Notes: generated by a model from the sequence alone, not told the origin. A stretch of 60,876 nucleotides of DNA from Pseudomonadales bacterium (GCA_019090615.1 JAHRVQ010000073.1:1-60876); one strand, 5' to 3'; counted from the stretch's first letter, positions 30,486-40,089 are shown. A program made the numbers and translations.

Positions 30486-31898
30486 ATGTCAGAGAAAACT
30501 CTGGACTTAATCAAGAATAACGATGCCAAGTGGGTGGATCTGCGGTTCACCGACTCACGCGGTAAAGAACAACACGTCACCAACAATGCGGCCAAAGTTG
30601 ATGCAGACTTTTTTGAAACTGGCGCAATGTTTGATGGCTCATCCATTGCTGGCTGGAAACCTATTAATGAATCAGACATGATCTTAATGCCTGATGATAG
30701 CACCGCTGTGGTAGACCCTTTTACAGAAGAAACTACGGTTAATCTGCGTTGCGATATCGTTGAACCCAGCACACTGCAGGGCTACGACCGTGACCCACGT
30801 TCAATCGGCAAACGCGCTGAAGCCTATTTGAAAGCGACAGGCATAGGTGACACTGCGTATTTCGGGCCAGAGCCAGAATTTTTCATTTTTGACGATGTGA
30901 AATACAAAAATAATATTAATGGCGCCATGTATGAGATCGAATCTGAAGAAGCCGCATGGATGTCAGCATCCAATTTTGAAGGCGGTAATATGGGCCACAG
31001 GCCAGGCGTAAAAGGCGGTTACTTTCCAGTTCCGCCAGTGGATTCTTTCTTCGACGTACGAAATTCAATGTGCGGCGCCATGGAATCTATGGGTCTCGAC
31101 GTTGACCTGCATCACCACGAAGTCGGTACCGCCGGCCAGTGTGAAATCGGCGTTAGCTTTAATACCCTGACCCAAAAAGCCGACGAAGTACAAATTTATA
31201 AATACTGCGTACTGAACGTTGCCCATGCATATGGCAAGACAGCGACCTTTATGCCTAAACCATTAGTCGGTGATAATGGTAACGGCATGCACTGTCATCA
31301 GTCTATCTGGAAAGACGGCAGCAATACTTTTGCCGGTGACGGTTACGGCAACCTGTCTCAGGAAGCAATCTGGTACATCGGCGGTATCATCAAGCATTCC
31401 CGTGCCATCAACGCCTTTGCTAACGCCTCAACCAACTCTTATAAGCGTCTGGTACCCGGTTTTGAAGCGCCTTTGATGCTGGTGTACTCTGCCCGTAATC
31501 GCTCTGCATCAATACGTATCCCATACATCCAGGGCGGCAACCCTAAAGGCATACGCGTTGAAGTACGTTATGGCGACTGTACCGCTAACCCATACCTGAT
31601 GTTCGCCTCTATGTTAATGGCTGGCCTCGACGGCATCAAAAACAAAATTGAGCCTGTTGGACCGCTCGACAAGGACCTATACGATCTACCCGCTGAAGAG
31701 CTCAAAGGTCTGCCTACGGTTTGTTCATCACTGGAGATGGCATTAGACAATCTCAATGCTGATCGCAATTTCCTCACTGAAGGCGGCGTATTCACTGACT
31801 CAATGATCGACGGTTATATAGATCTGAAAATGGAAGAAGTAACGCGCTACAACTCCAGCACTCACCCTGTAGAATTTGAAATGTACTACAGCGTTTAA
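30486..31898 (+). CDS. glnA: Glutamine synthetase, type I
   Basis: GlnA makes glutamine from glutamate, ammonia and ATP. The 470-residue protein has FDGSSIAGW near 49-57, the metal/ATP motifs [10 protein letters not shown] and [10 protein letters not shown] (here [16 protein letters not shown]), [10 protein letters not shown] and the adenylylation site NLYDLP-type DLYDLPAEE (Tyr near 398), so it should be controlled by GlnE. GGAGG is 10 bases before the ATG. Expression from the sigma-54 promoter at 30379 under NtrC is expected. A terminator follows at 32010. Confidence 0.98.
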   Translation: MSEKTLDLIKNNDAKWVDLRFTDSRGKEQHVTNNAAKVDADFFETGAMFDGSSIAGWKPINESDMILMPDDSTAVVDPFTEETTVNLRCDIVEPSTLQGYDRDPRSIGKRAEAYLKATGIGDTAYFGPEPEFFIFDDVKYKNNINGAMYEIESEEAAWMSASNFEGGNMGHRPGVKGGYFPVPPVDSFFDVRNSMCGAMESMGLDVDLHHHEVGTAGQCEIGVSFNTLTQKADEVQIYKYCVLNVAHAYGKTATFMPKPLVGDNGNGMHCHQSIWKDGSNTFAGDGYGNLSQEAIWYIGGIIKHSRAINAFANASTNSYKRLVPGFEAPLMLVYSARNRSASIRIPYIQGGNPKGIRVEVRYGDCTANPYLMFASMLMAGLDGIKNKIEPVGPLDKDLYDLPAEELKGLPTVCSSLEMALDNLNADRNFLTEGGVFTDSMIDGYIDLKMEEVTRYNSSTHPVEFEMYYSV

Positions 31899-31980
31899 AT
31901 CTGGTGTTTTATGGCTAAAAATTTGGCGAGTCTGTGGTACCTCGATAACCGCAGCGACGGACACGGCATAACAATTAGCT

Positions 31981-32004
31981 AATGTGAGAATGTGAGAATG
32001 TGAG
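31981..32004. repeat. 8 bp tandem repeat, three copies
   Basis: aatgtgag is repeated three times directly (31981, 31989, 31997), just before the glnA terminator. Confidence 0.85.
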
Positions 32005-32009
32005 TATAG

Positions 32010-32043
32010 AAGCCCTGCCCAGCAATGGTCGGGGCTTTTTTTT
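32010..32043 (+). terminator. Rho-independent terminator of glnA
   Basis: AAGCCC (32010-32015) pairs with GGGCTT (32032-32037), with partial inner pairing, and is followed by a run of nine T residues. It is placed 110 bp after the glnA stop. It separates glnA from the DUF4124-ntrBC genes. Confidence 0.85.
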
Positions 32044-32201
32044 GCCCTTTATCTAAAACCAGGCGCATAATCTATCAATCAAATCTAATATGACGTTGTA
32101 GATTACGCACTACACAGTACGCACTACGGCCAGTTATAATTGCAAAGAGCTTTTAAGGATTGATAAGCAGCTAATAGAAAAAAGGTAGAAAGGTATTAAA
32201 A

Positions 32202-32801
32202 ATGCTCCGGAGACTAATCACCTTAGGTTTGACCAGCTTACTTTGCCTGACAAAGCCGTCTTTCGCTGCAAACGATACGATATATCGCAGCACCGATAAG
32301 CAGGGCAATGTCACATACTCTGACATGCCCGCAGACCTGGCCGATGAAATCACCCTGCCTGAACCCAGCATCTACCAATCAACCCCAGCACAAACCCTGC
32401 AGCGAACGAGGACAAAATCAGCAACGGCTAAAGCCGTCAGCTATCGCCAGTTAAACATCCTGAGCCCACTGAACAATACTGCTATTCGCTCCAATAACGG
32501 GTCACTTGATATTTCTTTCGAATGCGCGCCACAGATTCGACCAGGACACAGTTTTCAACTACTTATCGATGACCAGGTCCGTCAAACCCTCAAACAAACT
32601 GGCACCGTTGGCCTGCAAAATGTCGATCGGGGCTCGCATAAAATCCAGCTACAGATTATTGAAGATAGCAGCGGCAAAATCTTGTACCAGGGTCCTAGCA
32701 TCACAACGACAATTCTTAGATTTTCCAAGCTTCAGCAACGACCCTTATTACCCCCTGCCGGCCGTAATCGCACCATATTGACGCAATTAATTAGCAATTA
32801 A
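32202..32801 (+). CDS. DUF4124-containing periplasmic protein
   Basis: The 199-residue protein has a signal peptide (LRRLITLGLTSLLCLTKPSFA-A, cleavage near 22-23) and a DUF4124 module (TIYRSTDKQGNVTYSDMPAD near 26-45). A beta-rich C-terminal domain follows (LNILSPLNNTAIRSNNGSLDISFEC). The location between glnA and ntrB is the same as for DUF4124 genes in pseudomonads. Function is unknown; secretion to the periplasm is predicted from the leader. AAAGG lies about 9 bases before the ATG. Confidence 0.85.
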   Translation: MLRRLITLGLTSLLCLTKPSFAANDTIYRSTDKQGNVTYSDMPADLADEITLPEPSIYQSTPAQTLQRTRTKSATAKAVSYRQLNILSPLNNTAIRSNNGSLDISFECAPQIRPGHSFQLLIDDQVRQTLKQTGTVGLQNVDRGSHKIQLQIIEDSSGKILYQGPSITTTILRFSKLQQRPLLPPAGRNRTILTQLISN

Positions 32802-33013
32802 TTTATACTATTTACCCTCAAGGTCCAGTTGAGGTAGCAGTATAGACAAGCCTAACTATTGGTGTATTTCTTGCTTCCTAATATTGCATATTTTGAATAT
32901 CTACTGATTTTTATAAACAGATCCTTATTTATTGAGATCAATTACCAACAATTTATAACCAGTAATTTATTACTAATAAACACCAAAAACGTAAAGCCAA
33001 CTAACCCAGAGAT

Positions 33014-34108
33014 GTGAAAGGCTTTTCCACATTCGCTATTGATAAGTCACTTATTTTGATGCAACACCCAGTGCTGAACAATTTGAATATATCGGTCCTT
33101 TCCGTCGACCAGGGATTACGCCTGTGCTACATCAACCCATCGGCAGAAAGCCTACTCGAAATTTCAGGTAATCGTGGCCTTAAACAGCCCATTTCTTCAT
33201 TTTTTTTAAACGCAGCCGATCTTGAACCAATACTCTTTGAAGCGCTGCAAAGCGGCCAAATGTACACCCGGCGCAAGGTTAAGCTAGACCTCTTCACAGG
33301 CCGCTCTGTGACCTGTGACTATTCTATCACCCCCTATATGGATGCTGAAAAACCCCGCCTGCTACTTGAACTGTATCCCCTGGATCGATATTTACGCATT
33401 GATCGAGATGAGTCCATCAGCACCCATACAGAAGTAACACGGCAAATGGTTCGCGGCCTGGCCCATGAAATCAAAAACCCACTCGGCGGCATAAGGGGCT
33501 CTGCACAATTATTGGCCCGCGAACTAAAAACCGATCAGCTACGCCAATATACCGATGTAATTATTGACGAAACCGACCGCTTAACGTCATTGGTAGATCG
33601 CCTGCTGGGTCCCAATTCGGCCCTTAAACCAGAGTGTATGAACATCCACGAAGTGCTTGAAAGAGTAAGAACCCTGATTGCTATGGAATCTGATCCGCCG
33701 ATAGAGATCCATCAGGACTACGACCCAAGCATTCCTGAAATGAACCTGGACGCTGAACTTATGGTACAGGTAGTACTCAATATCGCGCGTAATGCCATGC
33801 AAAGCCTGGTTGATATAAACACGCCCAAAATTACCTTTATTAGTCGCGTCGAACGGCAATACACCATTGGCTCCATACATCATAAACTGGCCGTTCGAAT
33901 GTCTGTCCAGGACAACGGCCCAGGTATTCCTGAAGCCCTGAAGGAGCATTTATTTTTCCCCATGATCAGCGGCCGATCAAATGGCACCGGCCTTGGCTTA
34001 TCCGTCGCACAGGCAATCATCCAACAGCATCACGGCTTGATCGAGTTTGACAGCGAACCTGGCAACACCACCTTTTCTATTATCCTTCCATTGGAGACAT
34101 CAGCATGA
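33014..34108 (+). CDS. glnL: Nitrogen regulation histidine kinase NtrB
   Basis: NtrB (GlnL) phosphorylates or dephosphorylates NtrC in response to PII. The 364-residue protein has a PAS domain (VLSVDQGLRLCYINPSAESL, 28-47), the H box RGLAHEIKNPLGGIRGSAQLL with His151, the N box LNIARNAMQSL, and G boxes DNGPGIP and GTGLGLSVAQ. It has no membrane segment. The GTG at 33014 is used here; an in-frame ATG at 33059 would fit the family length about as well, and neither has a strong ribosome site. Its stop overlaps ntrC by 4 bases. Confidence 0.95.
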   Translation: MKGFSTFAIDKSLILMQHPVLNNLNISVLSVDQGLRLCYINPSAESLLEISGNRGLKQPISSFFLNAADLEPILFEALQSGQMYTRRKVKLDLFTGRSVTCDYSITPYMDAEKPRLLLELYPLDRYLRIDRDESISTHTEVTRQMVRGLAHEIKNPLGGIRGSAQLLARELKTDQLRQYTDVIIDETDRLTSLVDRLLGPNSALKPECMNIHEVLERVRTLIAMESDPPIEIHQDYDPSIPEMNLDAELMVQVVLNIARNAMQSLVDINTPKITFISRVERQYTIGSIHHKLAVRMSVQDNGPGIPEALKEHLFFPMISGRSNGTGLGLSVAQAIIQQHHGLIEFDSEPGNTTFSIILPLETSA

Positions 34109-35517
34109 ATTCAGACTCAACAATCTGGGTAGTTGATGATGAACGATCCATCCGCTGGGTGCTCGACAAGGCACTAACTCAGGCTGGTATGGCAGTAACC
34201 TGCTATGAAAACAGCGCTTCCCTGCTAGCAGACTTGGGCCACAATACACCTGACGCGATCGTCTCTGATATTCGTATGCCGGGTATGGACGGACTAGAAT
34301 TGCTCGACAAAATCCAGCTTAGCCATCCTGAAATACCCGTGATCATTATGACCGCACATTCTGATCTGGATAGCGCGGTCTCATCAATCAAGGGCGGTGC
34401 ATTTGAATACATCCCCAAACCCTTCGAGGTTGACGAAGCCGTCGCAGTGGTAAAACGCGCTATTGATCATCGCAAACCAGCCGAAAGTGCTGCGCCGCCC
34501 GTAGAGGAAAGTGTCGACTCTGAAATTATTGGTAGCGCACCAGCGATGCAAGAAGTCTTTCGTGCCATCGGACGCTTATCCAAATCAAATGTGACGGTAC
34601 TGATCAACGGCCAATCTGGCACCGGCAAGGAACTGGTTGCCCATGCCCTGCACAAACATAGCCCGAGAACAGAAAGCCCCTTTGTGGCGCTCAATATGGC
34701 CGCCATTCCCCATGACTTAATCGAATCAGAATTATTCGGCCATGAAAAGGGCGCTTTCACCGGCGCCAATGTCGCTCGCAAGGGCCGCTTCGAACAGGCT
34801 GACCAGGGCACGTTGTTTTTAGACGAAATTGGCGATATGCCACCCGAAACTCAAACCCGCCTGCTCAGAGTATTATCCGATGGAGAATACTATCGTGTTG
34901 GTGGCCATCAACCACTCAAATCAAATGTTAGAATCATTGCCGCCACGCATCAAAATTTAGAAGAATTAGTCGCCCAAAATCGCTTTCGAGAAGATTTATA
35001 TCACCGCCTCAATGTCATCCGTATCCACATTCCAACCCTCAGTGAGCGGCGCGAGGATATCCCATTATTATGTCAGTTCTTCCTCCAGCAGGCGGCAGAG
35101 GAACTCAGCGAAGAAGCCAAAACCCTGACTATTTCAACCATGGAATTTATTACCAACCTGCCCTGGCCTGGCAACGTGCGTCAGCTACAAAATTTCTGTC
35201 GCTGGATTACCGTCATGGCCACTGGCAATGATGTGGTCATCGAAGATCTGCCGCCAGAATTATTAAACGAAAAAAATCAGAGTCAAAAGTCTGAATCCTG
35301 GGAAAAGTCACTCCGTTCCTGGGCCACCCGCAAACTTGCGCAGATGAAACCCGGCGACGATGGCCTGCTCAATTCTGCACTACCGCAGTTTGAACGAATC
35401 ATGATTGAGGCTGCACTAAAACAAACCGGGGGTCGTAAGAATGACGCCTCCATACTACTCGGCTGGGGCCGCAACACACTAACAAGAAAAATAAGCGATT
35501 TTAATCTAAAAGAATAA
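34105..35517 (+). CDS. glnG: Nitrogen regulator NtrC (sigma-54 activator)
   Basis: NtrC activates sigma-54 promoters such as glnA. The 470-residue protein has a receiver domain (WVVDDERSIRWVLDKAL, phospho-acceptor Asp55 in VSDIRMPGMDG), an AAA+ domain with Walker A GQSGTGKE, the sigma-54-contacting EKGAFTGA loop and Walker B LFLDEIGDMP, and a C-terminal Fis-type helix-turn-helix (GWGRNTLTRKI). ATGA overlap with ntrB shows coupling. Its end lies 32 bp from the convergent mshP stop. Confidence 0.97.
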   Translation: MNSDSTIWVVDDERSIRWVLDKALTQAGMAVTCYENSASLLADLGHNTPDAIVSDIRMPGMDGLELLDKIQLSHPEIPVIIMTAHSDLDSAVSSIKGGAFEYIPKPFEVDEAVAVVKRAIDHRKPAESAAPPVEESVDSEIIGSAPAMQEVFRAIGRLSKSNVTVLINGQSGTGKELVAHALHKHSPRTESPFVALNMAAIPHDLIESELFGHEKGAFTGANVARKGRFEQADQGTLFLDEIGDMPPETQTRLLRVLSDGEYYRVGGHQPLKSNVRIIAATHQNLEELVAQNRFREDLYHRLNVIRIHIPTLSERREDIPLLCQFFLQQAAEELSEEAKTLTISTMEFITNLPWPGNVRQLQNFCRWITVMATGNDVVIEDLPPELLNEKNQSQKSESWEKSLRSWATRKLAQMKPGDDGLLNSALPQFERIMIEAALKQTGGRKNDASILLGWGRNTLTRKISDFNLKE

Positions 35518-35549
35518 CCAGAAAAATATCTGGCCCAGCAACCATCAGG

Positions 35550-36020
35550 CTACTGCTTCAATCTAACCTGCACCGTACGCCGAGTGACGAAACTGCCTGC
35601 AGTACATTCGCTGGTTGAGGTAAGGGTATAAAAAGTATCTGCCGCTACCACCACAGGCGTACAAATCACATTCGCCTCACAAAATCGTAAGGCCTGATTA
35701 ACAAAATTAAAATTTAAGTCGGCGCAGCTGCCAGCACCAGCAGGCGGCAACAATCGGTTCACCGCCAGCTGCGCACCACTCTCTGCGGCCAGAAATGCCT
35801 TAAGTGAAAGAATTTCATAACTCTGTGTCTGTTGATCTATGTCGACCATTCTCGACATCGCCACCGCCAAAACCGATACCACAACGATAACAAAAACCGC
35901 CCCAACCAGGCCCAAACCGTTTTGCCGTATAGCATTTTGTAGCGCAGGCTGTTTTACCGACCGCTGTTGTTGTAAGCACTGTTGTTGTAAGCGCTGGCAT
36001 CGATCAAAATCAGGGCACAT
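35550..36020 (-). CDS. mshP: MSHA biogenesis protein MshP
   Basis: The 156-residue protein matches MshP/PilX-type minor pilus proteins: an N-terminal hydrophobic segment GLGLVGAVFVIVVVSVLAVAMSRM (about 35-58) and then DIDQQTQSYEILSLKAFLAAESGAQLAVNRL. The first 33 residues are Gln/Cys-rich and unusual (QRLQQQCLQQQR), so the true start may be internal. The ATG at 36020 overlaps the mshO end by 11 bases. It is the last gene of the locus; the large MshQ gene that usually follows is absent. Confidence 0.82.
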   Translation of the reverse strand: MCPDFDRCQRLQQQCLQQQRSVKQPALQNAIRQNGLGLVGAVFVIVVVSVLAVAMSRMVDIDQQTQSYEILSLKAFLAAESGAQLAVNRLLPPAGAGSCADLNFNFVNQALRFCEANVICTPVVVAADTFYTLTSTSECTAGSFVTRRTVQVRLKQ

Positions 36021-36795
36021 TTCTTAGCTGTACCTCGTGCAATATCCGCACAGTCTCACCATCTTCCAGGAAGGTCAGATCAATAGCCACCAATGCATTA
36101 CGCTGCAAACTTGCATCTAACACCTCAAAGGGGTTGCCTGATGTCCCGACCTTATTCACCAGTAAGGCTCTATCAGGCAGACTGGTCGGCAAATCTATTA
36201 TGTCTGGCTGACTATTTGACAGACCATAATTTTGATAGCGGAACAGATTATCGCCATCAATACAAAAACTAACAGGGTCCTGTACGATAAAGAATCTTTG
36301 GCCTGGCGAGTGGTTCGCAAACTGGAAACTACTCGCCAGGGTAACGGTGATTTGATTATCAGTATCAGGCGTCGACAAGGTCGCTGCACCGGATAGAACA
36401 TTGTTGCTTAGATCATAGAGGCTATTACTGATTGGATAAACTGCCACCCTGCCGGTCACCGCCCCCTGACCATTATTCATAGGTACTGCCTGAAAACTAA
36501 TTGCACTGGCTTCCACAGGCAAATCGAGATAACTACCTGCAGCGGCAATGGGTATATATTCAACACAGCTACTTACAACCCTTGCACTTGCTGGCAGGCC
36601 CTGACGAATTTCCCTGGACATTTTATCCACCGCAATTCGCGCTGAATTACCCAGAGTTTGCCGACCTAACATGCTGGCATAAGCATCCGCGGTATAACCG
36701 ATTATTTCAACACCTGCTAACGACAGGATACTCATCAGCACAATGACTACTACCAGTTCGATCAGACTAAAACCCCGATTAGCGATACTGGACAT
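36010..36795 (-). CDS. mshO: MSHA minor pilin MshO
   Basis: The 261-residue prepilin-like protein has a short leader and the type IV cleavage site NRG-FSLIELVVVIVLMSILSLAG (Glu5 of the mature form). A globular domain with cysteines follows (SCVEY, SFCIDGD). The position between mshD and mshP gives the name. The start overlaps the mshD stop by one base (TAATG). Confidence 0.88.
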   Translation of the reverse strand: MSSIANRGFSLIELVVVIVLMSILSLAGVEIIGYTADAYASMLGRQTLGNSARIAVDKMSREIRQGLPASARVVSSCVEYIPIAAAGSYLDLPVEASAISFQAVPMNNGQGAVTGRVAVYPISNSLYDLSNNVLSGAATLSTPDTDNQITVTLASSFQFANHSPGQRFFIVQDPVSFCIDGDNLFRYQNYGLSNSQPDIIDLPTSLPDRALLVNKVGTSGNPFEVLDASLQRNALVAIDLTFLEDGETVRILHEVQLRNVP

Positions 36796-37352
36796 TAGAA
36801 ATTACCCTTATAGGCACTAAATTCAATGCCACTACCCACCGGCGGACTTACGATAACACGGACTAGTTTCGCATCGGTCTGGTCATCAAGGCCATAGGCT
36901 GCGATTTCCGCTGTGGTCATATAGGCAACACTGATATCCACCTGATAACCCACATAACCGCTGCGCACAATTCCTAACGAATCCCTCGGCGGATTCTCAC
37001 TCAGACCATCATAATCGTCCACATCATTAAAATTTGACCGCGTCTCAGATTCATTGCCAATGGTGCCACAGACCGTCGCCGAAGGTGTACAGGCGGGTAT
37101 GCCACCGAGCGGGGAGTTTTCATCAAAACGTTTAGTCAATATTTCTTCAAGATAAGCCTGACCTAGCTCCACCACTTTCACCTGCACCATAGAATCTGCG
37201 CTATGGCTTGAAGCAAAAGAAACTGTCATCGCCAAACTCACTAGCGCTATCGCTAAAATGACGATAGTTATCACCAATTCAACCAACGTAGCGCCAACTG
37301 CCCGAGCATCTAACCCGCCAGTACCCGCCAACTTAGACGCAAGTCCCTGCAT
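36795..37352 (-). CDS. mshD: MSHA minor pilin MshD
   Basis: The 185-residue prepilin-like protein has a long leader ending AVG-ATLVELVITIVILAIALVS, with the conserved Glu5. It contains the family segment LGQAYLEEILTKRFDENSP and a globular domain with a predicted disulfide (ACTPSATVCG). The ATG at 37352 has AGGG eight bases upstream; a TTG two codons earlier is possible. It overlaps mshC by 20 bases. Confidence 0.88.
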   Translation of the reverse strand: MQGLASKLAGTGGLDARAVGATLVELVITIVILAIALVSLAMTVSFASSHSADSMVQVKVVELGQAYLEEILTKRFDENSPLGGIPACTPSATVCGTIGNESETRSNFNDVDDYDGLSENPPRDSLGIVRSGYVGYQVDISVAYMTTAEIAAYGLDDQTDAKLVRVIVSPPVGSGIEFSAYKGNF

Positions 37353-37845
37353 GAGCAAACCCTAATGGCGAAATACATAATAGCTGGCTGATGGTACCGG
37401 TCATTTCAACAGCAATCCCGGCTGCAATTTGACCCGGCGTCGATCCAATCAGGACCTCGCTAATATTACCTAAGCCGTCAAACTTAATATCCAGCCCTGT
37501 GGTTGTGCTTAATACACTCGGCCCAGTTCCAGCGGTGGCCTGAATATCAATATTAGCGGCATCAATTTGCACCTGGTGTAATGTAGTTAGCACTGAAGCC
37601 TCATCTTCGATCACAGCAAATTGCCAATCACCCGATACCTGAATCAATTTTAGATGGATATCAACATCACTATTGGCCATCGCAATCCGCTGCGCCAGCC
37701 GAGCATAAACCACATACTCGGCGGCTAAACTATTGATACGGAATGCATCTGCACCAAACCATCGGCTGGAAACCCCCACTGATATAATCGCCAATAGAAC
37801 AATTGTGGTCACCAGTTCTATAATGGTGAAGCCTTCAGCCTTCAA
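37333..37845 (-). CDS. mshC: MSHA minor pilin MshC
   Basis: The 170-residue GspH-like prepilin begins with a very short leader, KAEG-FTIIELVTTIVLLAIISVGV. Body has the GspH-type arrangement YVVYARLAQRIAMANSDVDIHL and ends with two cysteines (LLCISPLGFAHAGTC), typical for MshC. The start is TTG at 37845, 18 bases after the mshA stop; no ATG or GTG lies before the cleavage site. Confidence 0.88.
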   Translation of the reverse strand: MKAEGFTIIELVTTIVLLAIISVGVSSRWFGADAFRINSLAAEYVVYARLAQRIAMANSDVDIHLKLIQVSGDWQFAVIEDEASVLTTLHQVQIDAANIDIQATAGTGPSVLSTTTGLDIKFDGLGNISEVLIGSTPGQIAAGIAVEMTGTISQLLCISPLGFAHAGTCV

Positions 37846-37863
37846 ATTTTATAACCCGACAAA

Positions 37864-38409
37864 TTAGAGTGTTCCGGGCAAAGCAGCTGTTGCCTGAACT
37901 ACCTGCCCAGTTTCTGAATCGTAACTCAATGTTGCGACCGTGGTGCCGGCTGTTTTTGATTCGCCGGTATAATAAAAAATACAGTCATCAGTATTGGCCA
38001 CAGCAGCAGCAAAATCTGCAGTATAACTTGACGTGCCGGCAGAAATGCTCGGTGCCCCAGCTTGCAACAGATTACTAAAAATCGCGGTACAGTCAGCATC
38101 TGCATTCACGTCGTCCGTGTTAGTCGCCGCCGAATTATCCGCTGTACCATAGGCATACCCTTCTGGTGTAGTCCGCAAACTACCAAAATCCGTTAATGCG
38201 GTAGTTGCCGCAGGCTGTCCTTCAGCGACCCACTGGGCATGATACAGAGAAGAACCAGATTGCAAACCGCCGAACACACCACTAACAACTGAACTATGCG
38301 CCTCACTGGTGACATTCATAAACCTCGGCAGAGCCGTAGCGGCCATAATGCCCAATAAAATAATGACTACCACCAGTTCGATAATCGTGAAACCACCCTG
38401 GTTTCTCAT
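37864..38409 (-). CDS. mshA: MSHA major pilin MshA
   Basis: The 181-residue prepilin starts MRNQGG-FTIIELVVVIILLGIMAATALPRF: a six-residue leader, a Gly-Phe cleavage site and Glu5. The rest is Ala/Thr/Ser-rich with two Cys that may form the C-terminal disulfide loop (ADADC ... TDDCIFYY). AGGAG is 8 bases before ATG 38409; an ATG at 38433 would make an atypically long leader. The first gene of the pilin part of the locus, preceded by a long repeat-bearing gap that probably holds its promoter. Confidence 0.92.
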   Translation of the reverse strand: MRNQGGFTIIELVVVIILLGIMAATALPRFMNVTSEAHSSVVSGVFGGLQSGSSLYHAQWVAEGQPAATTALTDFGSLRTTPEGYAYGTADNSAATNTDDVNADADCTAIFSNLLQAGAPSISAGTSSYTADFAAAVANTDDCIFYYTGESKTAGTTVATLSYDSETGQVVQATAALPGTL

Positions 38410-38608
38410 ATTTTGACTCCTGTATTTATACATCTACTACCTGTTTCTGCTACCTGTTAAAAGCGCCCATTCCGATTACCCATTTTGCTTGCTTTTAGCT
38501 TCCTTTTATCTGCCACACCAAATGCAATAATTTATGCCTTCATGTTCCTCAGGGCCTTTGTACAAGCACTATAGGAAAGCACTGTTATAAATAGATATAG
38601 TCTAGTCC

Positions 38609-38624
38609 AGCACGACAATTACCA
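38609..38624 (-). promoter_or_regulatory. Weak sigma-54-like promoter candidate for mshA
   Basis: Reading on the minus strand, TGGTAATTGTCGTGCT has GG and GC with ten bases between. Pilin genes often use sigma-54. The -24 box lacks CAC and the -12 box has GTGC for TTGC, so support is limited. Confidence 0.3.
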
Positions 38625-38678
38625 CTCAAAATCAACCGGCTATAATGGGTTTTTATTTGTTCACAAGCCTTATTAAGC

Positions 38679-38837
38679 TTAGAAAATTTCTGCTGAATGT
38701 CCATGTAAATGATGCTCCTTTCGCGACCATTTTTTACGAATTTTTTTACGAGGCTTTCCTTTTACGAGACTCTTGTTTACGAGACTCTTGTTTACGAGAC
38801 TCTTTTTTACGAGACTCTTTTTTACGAGATTGGGCAT
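38679..38837 (-). CDS. Possible small basic repeat peptide in MSHA locus
   Basis: A 52-codon frame starts at ATG 38837, 28 bases after the mshG stop, with CAAGGC 8-9 bases upstream. It reads as five LV(K/N)KS-type repeats (residues about 4-25) followed by a very basic part (GKPRKKIRKKWSRKEHH) and ends SAEIF. The repeats come from five 15 bp DNA units, so the frame is preserved by unit length. The opposite strand is also open for the same reason, so openness alone is weak evidence. No family is recognised; it could be just a repeat array. The ribosome site and operon position are the only positive signs. Confidence 0.35.
   Translation of the reverse strand: MPNLVKKSLVKKSLVNKSLVNKSLVKGKPRKKIRKKWSRKEHHLHGHSAEIF
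38761..38835. repeat. 15 bp tandem array, five copies
   Basis: tttacgagactcttg-type units start at 38761, 38776, 38791, 38806 and 38821; the last is degenerate. Diverged units (tttacgaa, tttacgaggctttcc) precede it at 38733-38760. It lies between mshG and mshA. Confidence 0.92.
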
Positions 38838-38865
38838 ATAATTGCCTTGCAGACAATCCGGTGCA

Positions 38866-40089
38866 CTATCTAGACGCTGCGCTGGAAAGATCCCATAGCG
38901 GCAGAAATACGCCGAGAGCCAGCACCAGCACCATGGCGCCAATACCAATAATCATTATCGGTTCAATAGCATCAGCCAGGCCTTTAAGTTCGTAATCAAC
39001 TTCCTGCTCATAAAAGTCAGCCGCCTCCGCCAACATTTCATCAATGCCGCCGGTTTCTTCACCGACACTAATCATCTGCATTACCAGCGGGGTAAATAAT
39101 TTGGACATCGCAGCAGCCTGCAGAAAACTCTCTCCACGCTCAATATTTTGTCGCATACCGCGCACCCTTTCCGCCATATAATCGTTGCCCAGCGCATGAC
39201 TGACGACATTTAGACCCTGCACTATGGGAATACCAGAACGCAACATCATAGAAAACGAGCGACAGAACCGTCCCAGGTGTATGCGTTCAAAAAGACTACC
39301 CAATACCGGCAATTTCAATTTCCAGCCATCCCATCGATACCTGCCTGCCGGTGTTTTTAGCCAAAACTTTATGCCCACCAGCGAACCCATCAATAGCAGC
39401 AACAACAGCGGCCAGTAATTCAGCATAAAGTTGGAAAATGAAATCAGGACCTGTGTTTGCCACGGTAACTCAGCACCAAGTTTCGCAAACACCCCTGAGA
39501 ATGCAGGTATGACAAATATATTGATAATCACCAGGCCAATGGACATGGCAATAATTACAAACGTAGGATAACGGGTGGCTGATTTTATTCGCTTGATTGT
39601 TTCTCGCTCTAACTCAAGATAACCCGCCAACTGCAGGAAGGCCTCATCGAGCCGGCCACTATTTTCCCCTACATGGACCACACTCACATACAGATCGCTG
39701 AAAATCCGCGGATGCTGACTTAGCGCCTGCGCCAACGGCTGCCCTGACTCAAGCGAATGCAAAACAGCTTTGATCGCTTTTCTTAAGGTTGGGTTAAAGG
39801 TCGATTCCGACAGGCCATTTAATGCCCGGATCATAGCAATCCCAGCTTTTGACAAGCTATACATTTGTTTGCTAAAAATAATCAGCTCTTCAAGGCCCAC
39901 TCTAGCACTCGGCAGCAGCGCCGCAATATCCAGATCAAAGGTTTCGGAAGTATTTACAATTTGGATCGTTATTGGCGTCAGCCCTGTCTGGAGTAACTCA
40001 GTGGCGACATTTTCTTCATTAGCTGCGTCAAGTATACCTTTAACCGTATCACCCGATTGATTACGGCAGGTGTATTGATATTGACTCAT
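38866..40089 (-). CDS. mshG: MSHA inner-membrane platform protein MshG
   Basis: MshG is the GspF/PilC-like platform protein. The 407-residue protein begins with the cytoplasmic YTCRNQSGDTVKGILDAANE and has two T2SSF domains (FSKQMYSLSKAGIAMIRAL at about 68-86; FCRSFSMMLRSGIPIVQGLNVV at about 272-293) and three membrane helices, including the C-terminal EPIMIIGIGAMVLVLALGVFLPLW. ATGA overlap joins it to mshE. Confidence 0.95.
   Translation of the reverse strand: MSQYQYTCRNQSGDTVKGILDAANEENVATELLQTGLTPITIQIVNTSETFDLDIAALLPSARVGLEELIIFSKQMYSLSKAGIAMIRALNGLSESTFNPTLRKAIKAVLHSLESGQPLAQALSQHPRIFSDLYVSVVHVGENSGRLDEAFLQLAGYLELERETIKRIKSATRYPTFVIIAMSIGLVIINIFVIPAFSGVFAKLGAELPWQTQVLISFSNFMLNYWPLLLLLLMGSLVGIKFWLKTPAGRYRWDGWKLKLPVLGSLFERIHLGRFCRSFSMMLRSGIPIVQGLNVVSHALGNDYMAERVRGMRQNIERGESFLQAAAMSKLFTPLVMQMISVGEETGGIDEMLAEAADFYEQEVDYELKGLADAIEPIMIIGIGAMVLVLALGVFLPLWDLSSAASR

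Larger units (their letters stand above)
38410..38865. other. mshA/mshG gap with repeats and possible promoter
   Basis: The 456 bp gap is where many MSHA loci have mshF and mshB. It contains the 15 bp repeat array and a small possible gene (both listed). On the minus strand TGGTAATTGTCGTGCT (38624-38609) keeps the GG-N10-GC spacing of a sigma-54 promoter, about 190 bp before mshA, but departs from the consensus elsewhere. I see no mshB-like pilin. Confidence 0.5.

Noticed and set aside
38645-38995. Plus-strand frame over the 15 bp array (LRDS repeats)
   Set aside because: No ribosome site and it runs into mshG on the opposite strand; open only because of the repeat period.
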